This document shows positions 45,790-57,428 of a stretch of DNA of 63,168 bases, one piece after another. Position 1 is the stretch's first letter. The number at the start of each line of letters is the position of its first letter. Origin of the DNA: Brevundimonas vancanneytii (GTDB lineage Bacteria > Pseudomonadota > Alphaproteobacteria > Caulobacterales > Caulobacteraceae); assembly GCA_945861515.1 (NCBI GenBank), contig CAMAVA010000003.1:1-63168 (forward strand), read 5' to 3'. A program made the translations under genes and the position numbers. The notes beneath the pieces were generated by a model. The model ran no database searches, was not told the origin of the DNA, and saw only the letters and a list, made by a program, of their open reading frames with translations.

Positions 45790-47217
45790 ATGATGAGTTC
45801 CAGCGGGCAGATGATGAGCTCTTCGGCGCCGGCGTCAGCGGTGTGGGGCAAGGCCTGCCTGGCGCTTCGTCGTGAGCTGGGCGAAGCTGATTTCGGCTCC
45901 TGGCTAGCCCAGGCCGCCCTGCGCGAGACCACCGAAGGCGCCCTCGTGCTTGTCACCCCGACCGGCGTTGCCCGCGACTGGATCCGCCGGAACGCCTGGC
46001 GCCGGATTTCCGAGCTCTGGGCGCAGAACGACCCCGAAGGCCGCCGACTGGACCTGAAGTCCCGCATGGAGTTCGAGGCTGGCGGCGTGGCCCAGGTGAT
46101 CGAGGCTGTCGATCCGGTGTCGTCAGATGTCCCCGCCGTCGCGCCCTCCCCGGCCATTCAGGGCCAGCGTCCGGTCCGCAATGCAGGTCTGCAGGAACGG
46201 TTCAGCTTCGAGACTTTTGTCGCCGGTCCGGCCAATGAATTTGCCCATGCGGTCGCCCGCCGGGTCGCCAGCTGGGCCGACGGCCATTTCAACCCCGTGG
46301 TGATCCATGGCCCCTACGGCTTCGGCAAGACCCACCTGCTGAACGCCATGGCCTGGGAAGCCATGCGCAACGCCCCGGACCGCAAGGTGGTCTATCTGAC
46401 TGCAGAGCGCTTCCTGTCGACTTTCGTCCGGGCGGTCATGGATCGTCAGACGGCCGCCTTCAAGGACGAGTTGCGGGCGGCCGATCTGCTGCTGATCGAC
46501 GATGTGCATTTCGTCGGCGGCAAACAGTCAACCCAGGAAGAACTTTTCCACACCCTCACGGCCCTGATGGAAGACGGTCGCCGGGTGGTCTTTTCTTCCG
46601 ACCGGCCGCCTGCCGCCCTGACCGAGATCGACGCCCGGCTGAGAAGCCATCTTTCTGCCGGCCTTGTCTGCGGCATCGAGCCGGCGGACCGGACCCTGAG
46701 ACTGGGCATACTGGAACGCAAGCTGGAGGCCCTGGGCCGTCAGCAGGGCTTTGCCGCGTCTGCGCGCGGCGAGGTCCTGGAGTTTCTCGCCGACCGTTTC
46801 ACCGACAGCATCCGCGAACTCGAGGGGGCCCTCAACACCCTTGTGGCCCGGGCCGGGGAAAATGTCCGGAGCCTGAACCTGGACGAAGCCCAGTCCATCC
46901 TGCGACCGCATCTTCGGGGCGCGGAAAAGCGGGTGACGGTGGATGACATCCAGAAGGCCGTGGCGGAGCATTACAGCCTGCGCCAGGCCGACCTGCTGTC
47001 CGAGCGTCGCAACCGGGCCATCGCCCGGCCGCGTCAGGCGGCCATGTGGCTGGCCAAGCAACTCACCACCCGCTCCCTGCCCGACATCGGGCGGCGGTTT
47101 GGCGGACGCGACCACACCACGGTGATTCATGCGGTGCGTCGGATCGAGGAACTGAAGGCCGCCGATCCGGTCCTGACCCAGGACCTCGAGACCCTGACCC
47201 GCAAGCTGCGGGGATAG
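45790..47217 (+). CDS. dnaA: Chromosomal replication initiator DnaA
   Basis: A 475-residue initiator. Domain I (about 15-100) contains EADFGSWLAQAALRE; a low-complexity linker follows; the AAA+ domain has Walker A GPYGFGKT (174-181) and Walker B LLLIDDVHFVGGKQ; domain IV ends with the DnaA-box-binding helix-turn-helix SLPDIGRRFGGRDHTTV. Very similar to Caulobacter DnaA. The ATG at 45790 follows GGTGAG; other upstream ATGs are out of frame or lack sites. It follows rpsT after a long leader and is transcribed alone, with a terminator behind it. Confidence 0.97.
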   Translation: MMSSSGQMMSSSAPASAVWGKACLALRRELGEADFGSWLAQAALRETTEGALVLVTPTGVARDWIRRNAWRRISELWAQNDPEGRRLDLKSRMEFEAGGVAQVIEAVDPVSSDVPAVAPSPAIQGQRPVRNAGLQERFSFETFVAGPANEFAHAVARRVASWADGHFNPVVIHGPYGFGKTHLLNAMAWEAMRNAPDRKVVYLTAERFLSTFVRAVMDRQTAAFKDELRAADLLLIDDVHFVGGKQSTQEELFHTLTALMEDGRRVVFSSDRPPAALTEIDARLRSHLSAGLVCGIEPADRTLRLGILERKLEALGRQQGFAASARGEVLEFLADRFTDSIRELEGALNTLVARAGENVRSLNLDEAQSILRPHLRGAEKRVTVDDIQKAVAEHYSLRQADLLSERRNRAIARPRQAAMWLAKQLTTRSLPDIGRRFGGRDHTTVIHAVRRIEELKAADPVLTQDLETLTRKLRG

Positions 47218-47262
47218 TCTGGCGCGGGGAACGCCGGTCTCTGGACCAAGGCCGGACAGGAA

Positions 47263-47303
47263 AAGGGGACGGAGGCTGTCAGCTTCCGTCCCCTTCCTTT
47301 TTT
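47263..47303. terminator. Terminator after dnaA
   Basis: Perfect 11-bp stem aaggggacgga / tccgtcccctt followed by tttttt on the + strand. The reverse strand also has an A-rich start, so it could serve the convergent dienelactone hydrolase-like gene too. Confidence 0.85.
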
Positions 47304-47321
47304 GCGCGTCGTCCTGGCGGA

Positions 47322-48218
47322 TCAGTAGCGCTTGGGGGCCACATCCCAGCGGGCGAAGTGCAGCAGCATCCGGCTCCAGCCATCCACGGCGGCGGAGGCG
47401 TCATAGGTGGGCCGGTAGTCCGCGTGGAAGCCGTGCTGGGCCTCCGGATAGACGATGATCTCGCTGTTCTTCATCCGGTGCTTCACCAGGGCGGCCCGCA
47501 TGGTCTCGACATCGGCCAGGGGAATGCCCTGGTCCTTGCCGGCATAGAGGCCGAGCACCGGACTTTTCAGGTCGGCCACCAGCTCCAGGGGCCATTGCCG
47601 CTCTGCCTCGCCCAGAAACTGTCCGGCAGCCGGGCGGGCCAGGCGACCATACCAGGCCACACCGCAGCGGAAGTCCTTGGACCGCTGGCAGGCCAGCCAT
47701 GTGACGGCGCCGCCCCAGCAGAAGCCGGTGATCGCCATCTTGCGGGGATTGGCGAAGGCCTGTCTGCGCAGCCAGGCGGTCGTGGCCGAGAGATCGGCCC
47801 TGGTCTCGGCGTCGGTGGTGTCTGCGACGATCTTGCGAATGGCCCCGAAGTCGGTCAGCGGAGCCGGATCGCCGTGACGGACAAAGAAGTCCGGCGCGAT
47901 GGCGACATAGCCCAGCTTGGCCAGACGGCGGCAGGTGTCGCGGATGAATTCGTGGATGCCGAACACTTCGGAAACCACCACCACCACCGGGAAGCGGCCC
48001 TTGGCGTCCGGACGGGCGACATAGGCCGGAATTTCCCGGTCATAGGACGGGATCATCACCGCCCCTGTCACCAGCCCGGCCTCATCCGTGGCGATGGGCG
48101 CGGCGCTGGCGGAGACGGCCGCAGCGGCATAGCCGGCGAAGAACAGTCCGCCGAGCATGCGGCGGGACAGGTGCAGGTCCTGGGGCTCGGGGCCCTCAGG
48201 ACGGTTCAGGGTCAACAT
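47322..48218 (-). CDS. Dienelactone hydrolase-family protein
   Basis: A 298-residue alpha/beta hydrolase. After a signal-like N-terminus (residues 20-40, ending in AAPIATD) comes the domain with VVVVVSEVFGIHEFIRDT, the nucleophile motif AITGFCWGGAVTWL (Cys in GFCWGG replaces serine as in dienelactone hydrolases), LYAGKDQGIPLAD and YPEAQHGFHADYRP with the histidine. It is probably periplasmic. Substrate unknown. It sits between dnaA and alkB, a position where C. crescentus, as I recall, has no such gene. Confidence 0.87.
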   Translation of the reverse strand: MLTLNRPEGPEPQDLHLSRRMLGGLFFAGYAAAAVSASAAPIATDEAGLVTGAVMIPSYDREIPAYVARPDAKGRFPVVVVVSEVFGIHEFIRDTCRRLAKLGYVAIAPDFFVRHGDPAPLTDFGAIRKIVADTTDAETRADLSATTAWLRRQAFANPRKMAITGFCWGGAVTWLACQRSKDFRCGVAWYGRLARPAAGQFLGEAERQWPLELVADLKSPVLGLYAGKDQGIPLADVETMRAALVKHRMKNSEIIVYPEAQHGFHADYRPTYDASAAVDGWSRMLLHFARWDVAPKRY

Positions 48219-48287
48219 GGCGGTTCCTCCCAGCCTGGAGACAGTCTGTCTTTACCCTAGTCCGGCAATGTCACAGAACCAAGATCA

Positions 48288-48893
48288 TCAAGGAGGCGCC
48301 GCTCGCCGAAGGGTGAGATTGAGGCGGCCGCCGCCCGGAATCAGCCGGGAGGATCCTGCGAGTATCCGGTCCACCCCGTGAAAGGCCAGCCGCGCATCGC
48401 CGGACAGAATACAGACATCGCCCGAGGCCAGGCGGACACTGGCGGCGGGGTCGCTGCGGCGCAGGCCGCCGATGCGGAAAATCGCGGTATCCCCAAGGGA
48501 TATCGACAGGACCGGAAAGATCAGGTCGGCCTCGTCGCGATCCTGGTGCAGGCCCATTCGCGCAGACCCCCTGTACAGATTGACCAGACAGGCGTCCGGC
48601 GGAACCTGTGGGTCGGCGAGGTCCGCCCAGAGCTCCAGCAGGGCCTTGGGGATCGGCGGCCAGGGCCGACCGGTGGCCGGATGGGCCGAATCGTATCGGT
48701 AGCCGCGCCGGTCCGAGACCCAGCCCAATGCGCCCAGACTGGTCATGGCCACGCTCATCGCCCGGCCGCCGGGGGTCTGGTAGCGAGCCAAAGGCGCCGC
48801 CACGATCCGGTCCATCACCGTGGCAAGCAGCGCCTGCTGGGCCCCAAGGTCCAGTCTCGCGGGGAAAACTCGAAAGCCCGAGGGGGCGGACAT
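48288..48893 (-). CDS. alkB: AlkB-type alkylation repair dioxygenase
   Basis: A 201-residue Fe(II)/2-oxoglutarate dioxygenase that removes 1-methyladenine and 3-methylcytosine lesions by oxidation. The iron ligands are in MGLHQDRDEAD (HxD) and AFHGVDRIL; the 2-oxoglutarate-binding arginines are in GGRLNLTLRR. The start ATG at 48893 was preferred over GTG at 48896. It diverges from dnaK. C. crescentus also carries alkB next to dnaKJ, so this order is conserved. Confidence 0.93.
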   Translation of the reverse strand: MSAPSGFRVFPARLDLGAQQALLATVMDRIVAAPLARYQTPGGRAMSVAMTSLGALGWVSDRRGYRYDSAHPATGRPWPPIPKALLELWADLADPQVPPDACLVNLYRGSARMGLHQDRDEADLIFPVLSISLGDTAIFRIGGLRRSDPAASVRLASGDVCILSGDARLAFHGVDRILAGSSRLIPGGGRLNLTLRRAAPP

Positions 48894-48948
48894 CACTGGA
48901 CTCCGGCGCTAGGTCAGGGCAAAGCCCCACCGCAATTGGGGTTTTCCC

Positions 48949-48976
48949 CTTGCGAGCCGCCCCGCCATTCCCATAT
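48949..48976 (+). promoter_or_regulatory. Candidate sigma32 heat-shock promoter of dnaK
   Basis: CTTGCGA (48949-48955) and CCCATAT (48970-48976) with 14 bases between resemble the Caulobacter sigma32 consensus (CTTGAA, 10-14 bases, CCCCATAT), 165 bases before the dnaK ATG. Confidence 0.6.
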
Positions 48977-49140
48977 GGCGACTCGAAGGCAGGCTCTCCG
49001 CAAGGGACAAAGTCTACCCGCAACAGCCGGCCGAAAGGCCATTCATCTAGAGGGGACGGAACAGGATTTTCCAGGGGCGCTCATCTTCAGGAGGCCCCCC
49101 AAAAAATTCCGTCCGCCAAACAGGAGCGAAAGACCGCAAG

Positions 49141-51045
<1,905 letters not shown>

Positions 51046-51146
51046 CGCGGCCCTGATCCGCTCGTCCCGGAGCCTATTGCGGGCCTCCGGGGCGGGTGGA
51101 TCGGCCATCTGCCTTTTTCCTCGAACGCCCGGGCCCCGCAGACGCC

Positions 51147-52301
51147 ATGCGTGACTATTACGAAATCCTTGGTGTGGACCGCAGCGCCGATGACGCGACG
51201 CTGAAATCCGCCTTCCGCAAGATGGCCATGGAACATCACCCCGATCGCAACGGCGGGAGTGAAGAGGCCTCCGCGCGCTTCAAGGAAATCAACGAAGCCT
51301 ACAGCATCCTGTCCGACGCCCAGAAGCGGGCGGCCTATGACCGGTTTGGCCATGCCGGGGTCAATGGCATGGGCGGCGGCGGCCAGGGCGGCGGATTCTC
51401 GGACGTCCACGACATCTTCAACGAGGTGTTCGGCGACGCCTTTGGAGAGATGTTCGGCGGCGGCCGCGGCGGCCGACGCAATGGTCCGGCCCGGGGCGCC
51501 GACCTGCGGTATGATCTGGAGATCACCCTTGAGCAGGCCTATGCCAGCGCCGAGGTCGAGATCAAGGTGCCCTCTTCCATCACCTGTGAAGTCTGCGACG
51601 GGTCGGGCGCCAAGCCGGGCACCAGCCCGACGGTCTGCGGCACCTGCGGCGGGGCCGGCCGGGTCCGGGCCACACAGGGATTCTTTTCCATTGAACGGGC
51701 CTGTCCCCGCTGCGGCGGGTCGGGCCGGATGATCCTCGACCCCTGCAAGGGTTGCAGCGGCGCCGGCCAGGTGCGCCGGGACCGGGTCCTTTCCGTTCGG
51801 ATCCCCGCCGGCGTCGATGACGGGGCGCGGATCCGTCTGGCGGGCGAGGGCGACGCCGGACAGCGGGGCGGTCCCCGGGGCGATCTCTATATCTTCCTGT
51901 CGGTCAGTCCCCATGACCTGTTCGAGCGGGACGGCCTGGACCTGCTCTGCACGGTGCCCGTGCCCATGACCACAGCCGTCCTGGGCGGCGAGATCGAGGC
52001 GCCCTGCCTGACCGGCGGGGAAAACTGTGACGGGCAGTGCCGGATGAAGGTCAAGGTCCCGGACGGCGTCCAGACCGGCAAGACCATCCGGCTCAAGGGC
52101 CGGGGCATGCCTTCCCTGCGGTCCCGCGAGAAGGGCGACCTGGTGGTCGAGCTGTTTGTCGAGACCCCGACCCATCTGTCCGCCCGGCAACGGGAACTGA
52201 TGGCCGAGTTCGCCGCCCTTACCGGCGAGCAGCAGCACCCTAAATCCGCCAACTTCCTGGGCAAGGCAAAGCGGTTCTGGTCAGAAGTCACCGGAGGCTA
52301 G
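51147..52301 (+). CDS. dnaJ: Chaperone DnaJ (Hsp40)
   Basis: A 384-residue co-chaperone. J domain at residues 1-70 with the HPD motif in [10 protein letters not shown]; a Gly/Phe-rich segment ([13 protein letters not shown]); a cysteine-rich zinc domain with four repeats: [30 protein letters not shown] and [10 protein letters not shown]; then the C-terminal substrate domains. ATG at 51147 begins [10 protein letters not shown]. The stop overlaps a palindromic repeat element at 52301. Confidence 0.98.
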   Translation: MRDYYEILGVDRSADDATLKSAFRKMAMEHHPDRNGGSEEASARFKEINEAYSILSDAQKRAAYDRFGHAGVNGMGGGGQGGGFSDVHDIFNEVFGDAFGEMFGGGRGGRRNGPARGADLRYDLEITLEQAYASAEVEIKVPSSITCEVCDGSGAKPGTSPTVCGTCGGAGRVRATQGFFSIERACPRCGGSGRMILDPCKGCSGAGQVRRDRVLSVRIPAGVDDGARIRLAGEGDAGQRGGPRGDLYIFLSVSPHDLFERDGLDLLCTVPVPMTTAVLGGEIEAPCLTGGENCDGQCRMKVKVPDGVQTGKTIRLKGRGMPSLRSREKGDLVVELFVETPTHLSARQRELMAEFAALTGEQQHPKSANFLGKAKRFWSEVTGG

Positions 52302-52348
52302 AGCCTGTCCCGTTCTGATCGAACCGATCAAGACGGAAAAGCAGGCTC
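52301..52348. repeat. Palindromic intergenic repeat, copy 2
   Basis: It starts gagcctgtcccgttctgatc and ends gacggaaaagcaggctc, the arms pairing with mismatches. It overlaps the dnaJ stop codon and may end the dnaKJ transcript. It shares the agagcctgt...cgatc core with the copy at 41828-41877. Confidence 0.6.
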
Positions 52349-52495
52349 CACTTCCTACTGTCAGAGCATGGTTCAATCCGGTAACCGTTTCACACCTGTC
52401 GGACCGTGCCCCAGCGCCTTCGACCTTCAATTCCGGGCCTCGGCTTTCAAGGCTCCGCCAACCGGGTCTAGACCGCCCCCCGATCTGGAGCCGCC

Positions 52496-53110
52496 ATGGC
52501 CTCTGCCTTTTCACTCCTGCGGCGACCGGGCCTGCTCATCCTGGCGGGACTTGTCCTCCTGGTCTGCAGCGCCCAGACACCGGCCCTGGCCCAGACGGCC
52601 TGGCGAACCCATACCGACCGTGCGCATGGTTACCGGGTCGAGTTCCCCGGGGTGCCCAGCCAGACCCAGGAAACCACGCCGCTCGGCAATGTCATGGATG
52701 TGGCTTCCCTCGAGGCCGGCACGACCGGGGCCTTTCTCGTCATCGCCACGGTCAGCGCCGAGCCCTTGGACGGGATTCCGGCCCTGGAGAACGCCACCAC
52801 AGGGGCTGTGGAGTCCGTCGCCGGCCGGCTGGTCAGCAAGGCCGACCTGACCGTGGACGGGGCCCCGGCGCGGGACCTGGTCATCGAGGCGGGCGAGGGC
52901 GACGTGACCCTGCGCACCCGGATGGTGATCCTGGGCTCGACCTTCTTCCAGATCATGGCGGTCGGCCCCAGGGAAGGCCCGCCCGCAGGCAGCGAGCGGT
53001 TCATCAATTCGTTCCGGCTGACGGCGCCGGCCACGACACCGCCGGCATCGATGGTCCAGCCTGCGGCCAAGCCCCCGACCCAGGCGGACACGAGCCCGCC
53101 GGCGAACTGA
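52496..53110 (+). CDS. Secreted hypothetical protein
   Basis: A 204-residue protein with a cleavable signal peptide (hydrophobic residues 12-26, likely cut after ALA in TPALAQ). The mature protein (about 35-180) begins with WRTHTDRAHGYRVEFPGVPS, a pattern shared by bacterial proteins with a PsbP-like or similar beta fold (HGYRVEFPG...), and ends with a proline-rich tail. The signal and family pattern point to the periplasm; function unknown. It stands between dnaJ and mutS without close overlap. Confidence 0.75.
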   Translation: MASAFSLLRRPGLLILAGLVLLVCSAQTPALAQTAWRTHTDRAHGYRVEFPGVPSQTQETTPLGNVMDVASLEAGTTGAFLVIATVSAEPLDGIPALENATTGAVESVAGRLVSKADLTVDGAPARDLVIEAGEGDVTLRTRMVILGSTFFQIMAVGPREGPPAGSERFINSFRLTAPATTPPASMVQPAAKPPTQADTSPPAN

Positions 53111-53175
53111 TCCAGTTTCGGCGCAAGACGACTGGCCCTTGAGCCGCCCGGCCGGCGCCCTGTAGTTTGCCGGCG

Positions 53176-55884
53176 ATGAACGCCCCTGCGCCGCCCGCCG
53201 CCCTGATCCCGGATGCCGCCGGCGCGACGCCCGTCATGGCGCAGTATTTCGAAGCCAAGGCCCGACAGCCGGACGCCCTGGTCTTTTTCCGGATGGGCGA
53301 TTTCTACGAGCTGTTCTTCGAGGACGCCGTCCAGGCCGCAGCCGCCCTGGGCATCGCCCAGACCTTTCGCGGCAACCACAATGGCCAGCCGATCCCCATG
53401 GCCGGGGTGCCGGTCCATGCGGCCGAGGCCTATCTGGCCAAGCTGATCCGGTCCGGTTTCAAGGTCGCTGTCTGCGAACAGATGGAAGATCCGGCCGAGG
53501 CCCGCAAGCGCGGCTCCAAGGCCATCGTGCGCCGCGATGTCGTCCGGATCATCACCCCGGGAACCCTGACCGAAGACAGCCTGCTGGACAGCCGGGGGGC
53601 CAACCGGCTGGCGGCCATCGCCCTGCGAGGCGGACAGGCTGCGGTGGCGACCGTCGAGCTGTCCACCGGGGCGGTGGAAAGCCTGCTGCTGGCCCCGGCC
53701 GGGCTGGCCGCGGCCCTGGCCGCCCTCAGTCCTTCGGAAATCCTGGTGCCGGACCGCCTGTTTGCAGACCCCCAGGTCGCGGCGGCGGTGAAACAGGCCG
53801 GTGGACTGGTGCAGCCCATGGCCCAGGCCCTGGCCGAACCCTCGGCCTCGGAGGCCCGGGTCAAGCGGCTCTATGGCGTGGAAACCCTGGACGGATTTGG
53901 CGCCCTGTCCGGCGCCGAGGTTTCAGCCCTGGGCTTGATCGCCGCCCATCTGGAGGTGACCCAGGCCGGCCGGATGCCCGCCCTGTCGCCGCCCCGCCGG
54001 GCGGGCGAGGCCGATGTCATGGCGATCGACCCGGCGACCCGGGCCAGCCTGGAGATCGACCGGACCACAGGCGGCCAGAGGGAAGGGTCCCTGCTGGGGG
54101 CCATAGACCGGACCATCACGGCGCCGGGTTCGCGCCTGCTGGCGGAGCGGCTGGCCAGGCCTCTGCTGGATCCGATGCGGATCACCGCCCGGCTGGATGC
54201 GGTCCAGTGGTTCCTTGAGCGGCGACGCCTGAGGGAGGCGGTGCGGGACCAGCTGCGCCAGACCGGGGATCTCGCCCGGGCCCTGTCCCGCCTTGCCCTG
54301 GGACGGGGCGGACCACGGGACCTGGGGACCCTGCGGGCGGCCCTGAAGACCGGCCAGGCCCTGGCGGCCCTGCCGGTCGATCCGGCAGGTGCGGACATGA
54401 CGGGTCCCGGGACTTCGCCGGAGGCTCCCGAAGCGGTGCAGATGGCCTTGGCGGCGACCAATCCGGACCTGTCGGTGGCGCTCTCGACCCTGCTGGCCAC
54501 CCTTGAGCTCGGTCTGGGTCCGGATCTCCCTGCCCAGGCGCGGGACGGCGGTTTTGTCGCCGCCGGGGTGCGTCCCGAACTGGACCAGGCCCGCGCCCTG
54601 AGGGACGACAGTCGCCGGGTGATTGCCGGGCTTGAGGCGCGGCTGGCCGAGATGAGCGGCCTGCCCCTGAAGATCCGGCACAACGCCGTCCTGGGCTATT
54701 TTGTCGAGACCACGGCGGGCAAGGCCGATCCGCTGTTCCAGGCGCCGCTGAACGCCAGCTTCATCCATCGCCAGACGCTGGCCAATCAGGTGCGGTTCAC
54801 CACGGTCGAGCTGGCCGACCTGGACGCCCGGATCGCCCAGGCCGCCCAGCGGGCCCTGGCCATCGAGGTCCAGACCTTCGAGGCCTGGCGCGACGAGGCG
54901 GTGGCCCTGGCCCAGCCCCTGAGGGCAGCCGCCGAGGGCCTGGCCATGCTGGACGTCGCCAGCGCCCTGGCCGAATGGGCCGAAGACGCCGGGGCCTGCA
55001 GGCCAGTGGTGGATGGATCCCTGCAGTTCGAGGCTGTGGCGGCGCGCCATCCGGTGGTCGAGGCGGCAGTGCGGCGGGCGGGCGATCCCTTCACCCCCAA
55101 TGATTGCCGGCTGGACGGCAGCGGCGAGACGGCGGCGCGGCTTTCCATCGTCACCGGTCCCAACATGGCGGGTAAGTCCACCTTCCTTCGCCAGAACGCC
55201 CTTCTGGCGGTCCTTGCCCAGGCCGGATCCTATGTGCCGGCAAAGGCCCTGACCCTGGGGGTCGTCGACCGGCTGTTCAGCCGGGTAGGGGCGGGCGATG
55301 ACCTGTCCCGGGGCCGCTCCACCTTCATGGCCGAGATGGTCGAGACCGCCGCCATCCTGACCCAGGCCACGCCCCGCAGCCTGGTGATCCTGGACGAGAT
55401 CGGCCGGGGCACGGCCACCTGGGACGGCCTGGCCATCGCCTGGGCCTGCGCCGAGGCCCTGCATGACGCCAACCATTGCCGTGCCCTGTTCGCCACCCAC
55501 TACCATGAGCTGGCGACGCTGGAGACCCGGCTGGCCCATGTGTCCAACCTGTCGCTCAAGGCCCGGGAATGGAACGGCGACCTGGTCTTCCTGCATGAAT
55601 GCGGGCCCGGCCCGGCCGATCGCAGCTATGGCGTCCAGGTGGCTAGGCTGGCCGGTGTGCCGCCCGCCGTGGTGGTCCGGGCCCGGGAGGTGCTGGAGCG
55701 GCTGGAGGCGGAAAGCCATTCCCCGGCCCGGCTGGAGGGGCTGCCCCTGTTCGAACTGGCCGCCCCCGCCGCGCCCCGATGGGAACCCGGTCCCGCCGAG
55801 GCGGCCCTCAAGGCCCTGGACCCGGACGGCATGAGCCCCCGGGAGGCGCTGGAGGCGCTTTACCGGCTCAAGGGGATGGTCTGA
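53176..55884 (+). CDS. mutS: DNA mismatch repair protein MutS
   Basis: A 902-residue mismatch recognition ATPase. The mismatch-binding Phe-X-Glu is in FFRMGDFYELFFEDA; the ATPase site is TGPNMAGKSTFLRQNA (Walker A) and LVILDEIGRGTATWDGLA (Walker B); the dimer signature AGVPPAVVVRAREVLERLE follows. Ends LEALYRLKGMV. ATG at 53176 was chosen; TTG nine bases earlier is also in frame. MutL is not adjacent. Confidence 0.97.
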   Translation: MNAPAPPAALIPDAAGATPVMAQYFEAKARQPDALVFFRMGDFYELFFEDAVQAAAALGIAQTFRGNHNGQPIPMAGVPVHAAEAYLAKLIRSGFKVAVCEQMEDPAEARKRGSKAIVRRDVVRIITPGTLTEDSLLDSRGANRLAAIALRGGQAAVATVELSTGAVESLLLAPAGLAAALAALSPSEILVPDRLFADPQVAAAVKQAGGLVQPMAQALAEPSASEARVKRLYGVETLDGFGALSGAEVSALGLIAAHLEVTQAGRMPALSPPRRAGEADVMAIDPATRASLEIDRTTGGQREGSLLGAIDRTITAPGSRLLAERLARPLLDPMRITARLDAVQWFLERRRLREAVRDQLRQTGDLARALSRLALGRGGPRDLGTLRAALKTGQALAALPVDPAGADMTGPGTSPEAPEAVQMALAATNPDLSVALSTLLATLELGLGPDLPAQARDGGFVAAGVRPELDQARALRDDSRRVIAGLEARLAEMSGLPLKIRHNAVLGYFVETTAGKADPLFQAPLNASFIHRQTLANQVRFTTVELADLDARIAQAAQRALAIEVQTFEAWRDEAVALAQPLRAAAEGLAMLDVASALAEWAEDAGACRPVVDGSLQFEAVAARHPVVEAAVRRAGDPFTPNDCRLDGSGETAARLSIVTGPNMAGKSTFLRQNALLAVLAQAGSYVPAKALTLGVVDRLFSRVGAGDDLSRGRSTFMAEMVETAAILTQATPRSLVILDEIGRGTATWDGLAIAWACAEALHDANHCRALFATHYHELATLETRLAHVSNLSLKAREWNGDLVFLHECGPGPADRSYGVQVARLAGVPPAVVVRAREVLERLEAESHSPARLEGLPLFELAAPAAPRWEPGPAEAALKALDPDGMSPREALEALYRLKGMV

Positions 55885-55902
55885 GGGCGGCCCGCCCCGG
55901 CT

Positions 55903-57261
55903 TCAGACGGGTCGCGACGGCGTCAGCTGCTCCAGATAGACCATGATGTCGAACATCCGGCCGCAGGGGTAGTCGGCGTCGAGGAGCAGGGCCGTGCTCG
56001 GGACAGCGGCATAGCCTGGCCAGGCCAGTCGGTAGGTCAGGTTTCGCCAGTCCTGTCCGGCCTTGTCGTCGGGCAGGTTCTTGACAGGGACCCAGTGAGA
56101 CCCCGCCCTGGCCTTCGACAGCAGGGCCGCCAGACGACCGCCCTTGCCGGACCAGTGGATGACCCTGGTCGGGTCGGCGGCGCTGGGCGGGGGCGTCAGA
56201 GGCCATTGCGGCACGGCGTTGAAGCGGGCCTCGCCATATTCGAACACAACGCACCGGTATCCATCGCCGAGCGCCTGGCGCAGGGCCCCGCCGGTGGGCA
56301 GGAAATCGGAGCCCGGCGGGCCGCCGCTGGCGACGTGCATGTTGTGACCCCAGAAGACGCCGCCGCCGCTGACTGGCGCCTTGAGGATGTTCTCGGCCAT
56401 GAACCGGTCCCGGCGGCTGAAGTATTCGGCCAGATCGCCCGTCATCTTGCCGTCGGCCGTTTCCAGCTCGAAGGCCTTCAGCCCCTGCCAGGCTGTGCGG
56501 GCGGCATACTGGGCCTCGGCGGTTCCCGGCCGCGCCTTCAGGGCGGCGGACAGGGCCTCCAGCGCCGTCATGGCGTCCTTGAGCTGGGCCGTGGTCAGGG
56601 ACTTGATCAGGACCGGAAACCGCAGGGCCTGGGCCTTGGCGGAGACGATCGGGGCCAGACGCGCCGAAAGGGGCGCGGCAGCGGCCGGATCCAGGGCCTT
56701 GAGCGCCTCGAGTGCGCTGGCGGCGTCCTGGGCTGTAGCCTGACAGTCGATCCCGAAGATCCGGACCGGCAAGGCGGCTGTACGGTTCCAGTCCCGCAAC
56801 CAGCCCAGCAGCTCGGCGACCGGCCGGCTCTTGATCACCCGGAAGACCTTGGCGCTACGCAGGCGTTCGAAGGGATCGCCGGTCTCGCCGGTGATGAAGG
56901 CGTCCAGCTGGCGTCCGCCCGGAGCGTTGGACTCCAGATAGAAGGCCGTCACCTGTCCCGACGTCACCAGGCCTTTAAGCAGGGCGGCCTTGGCGGTGAT
57001 GTCCTCATGGCTGCCATGGGTGGCCTCGCCCAGTCCGACGATCCGGGCGCCCGCCAGCTGGGCCGCCATGGCCGGGCTCCAGAGGCTGTCGGGGCGGGCC
57101 GGGTCGAAGGACTGCGAATTGGCCTTGAACCAGGGCAGCACCGCTCCCTCGACGCCACTGCGCCGCGCAGACCCTACGGCGACCCAGCCGCCGCCGATTG
57201 CGGCTCCGGCGCCCGCCACGGCGAGAACGGCGCGCCTGGAAAGTTTCGGCCTGAAAGCCAT
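55903..57261 (-). CDS. Erythromycin esterase-like protein
   Basis: A 452-residue protein with a twin-arginine-like N-terminus (KLSRRAVLAVAGAGAAIG), implying export. The enzyme domain contains RIVGLGEATHGSHEDITAK, including the metal-binding His and Glu of the EreA/EreB family, and GGGVFWGHNMHVASG with the second histidine. Family members include macrolide esterases, but most relatives have unknown substrates, so resistance should not be assumed. It is leftward, convergent with mutS and divergent from the cytochrome c gene. Confidence 0.85.
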   Translation of the reverse strand: MAFRPKLSRRAVLAVAGAGAAIGGGWVAVGSARRSGVEGAVLPWFKANSQSFDPARPDSLWSPAMAAQLAGARIVGLGEATHGSHEDITAKAALLKGLVTSGQVTAFYLESNAPGGRQLDAFITGETGDPFERLRSAKVFRVIKSRPVAELLGWLRDWNRTAALPVRIFGIDCQATAQDAASALEALKALDPAAAAPLSARLAPIVSAKAQALRFPVLIKSLTTAQLKDAMTALEALSAALKARPGTAEAQYAARTAWQGLKAFELETADGKMTGDLAEYFSRRDRFMAENILKAPVSGGGVFWGHNMHVASGGPPGSDFLPTGGALRQALGDGYRCVVFEYGEARFNAVPQWPLTPPPSAADPTRVIHWSGKGGRLAALLSKARAGSHWVPVKNLPDDKAGQDWRNLTYRLAWPGYAAVPSTALLLDADYPCGRMFDIMVYLEQLTPSRPV

Positions 57262-57428
57262 GCTTTTGTCCCCCCGGACCGTGAAAAACGATGGATGAAA
57301 GCCGGGTTCGGCGCCATCGGCAAGAACGTCGATCCCAGAATGCCGCCGTTTCGACGCGGATCATTGTCCGTTTCAATTGCGCTCTTCGACGCGCATAAAG
57401 TGGGACTAACCGAGGAGCCTGTCCGGTC

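Noticed and set aside
53923-55719. 598-residue frame antisense to mutS
   Set aside because: MutS carries both ATPase motifs in the opposite frame; the antisense frame is low-complexity.
55903-57261. Macrolide resistance gene
   Set aside because: The fold is erythromycin-esterase-like, but most relatives have other or unknown substrates; sequence alone does not show resistance.
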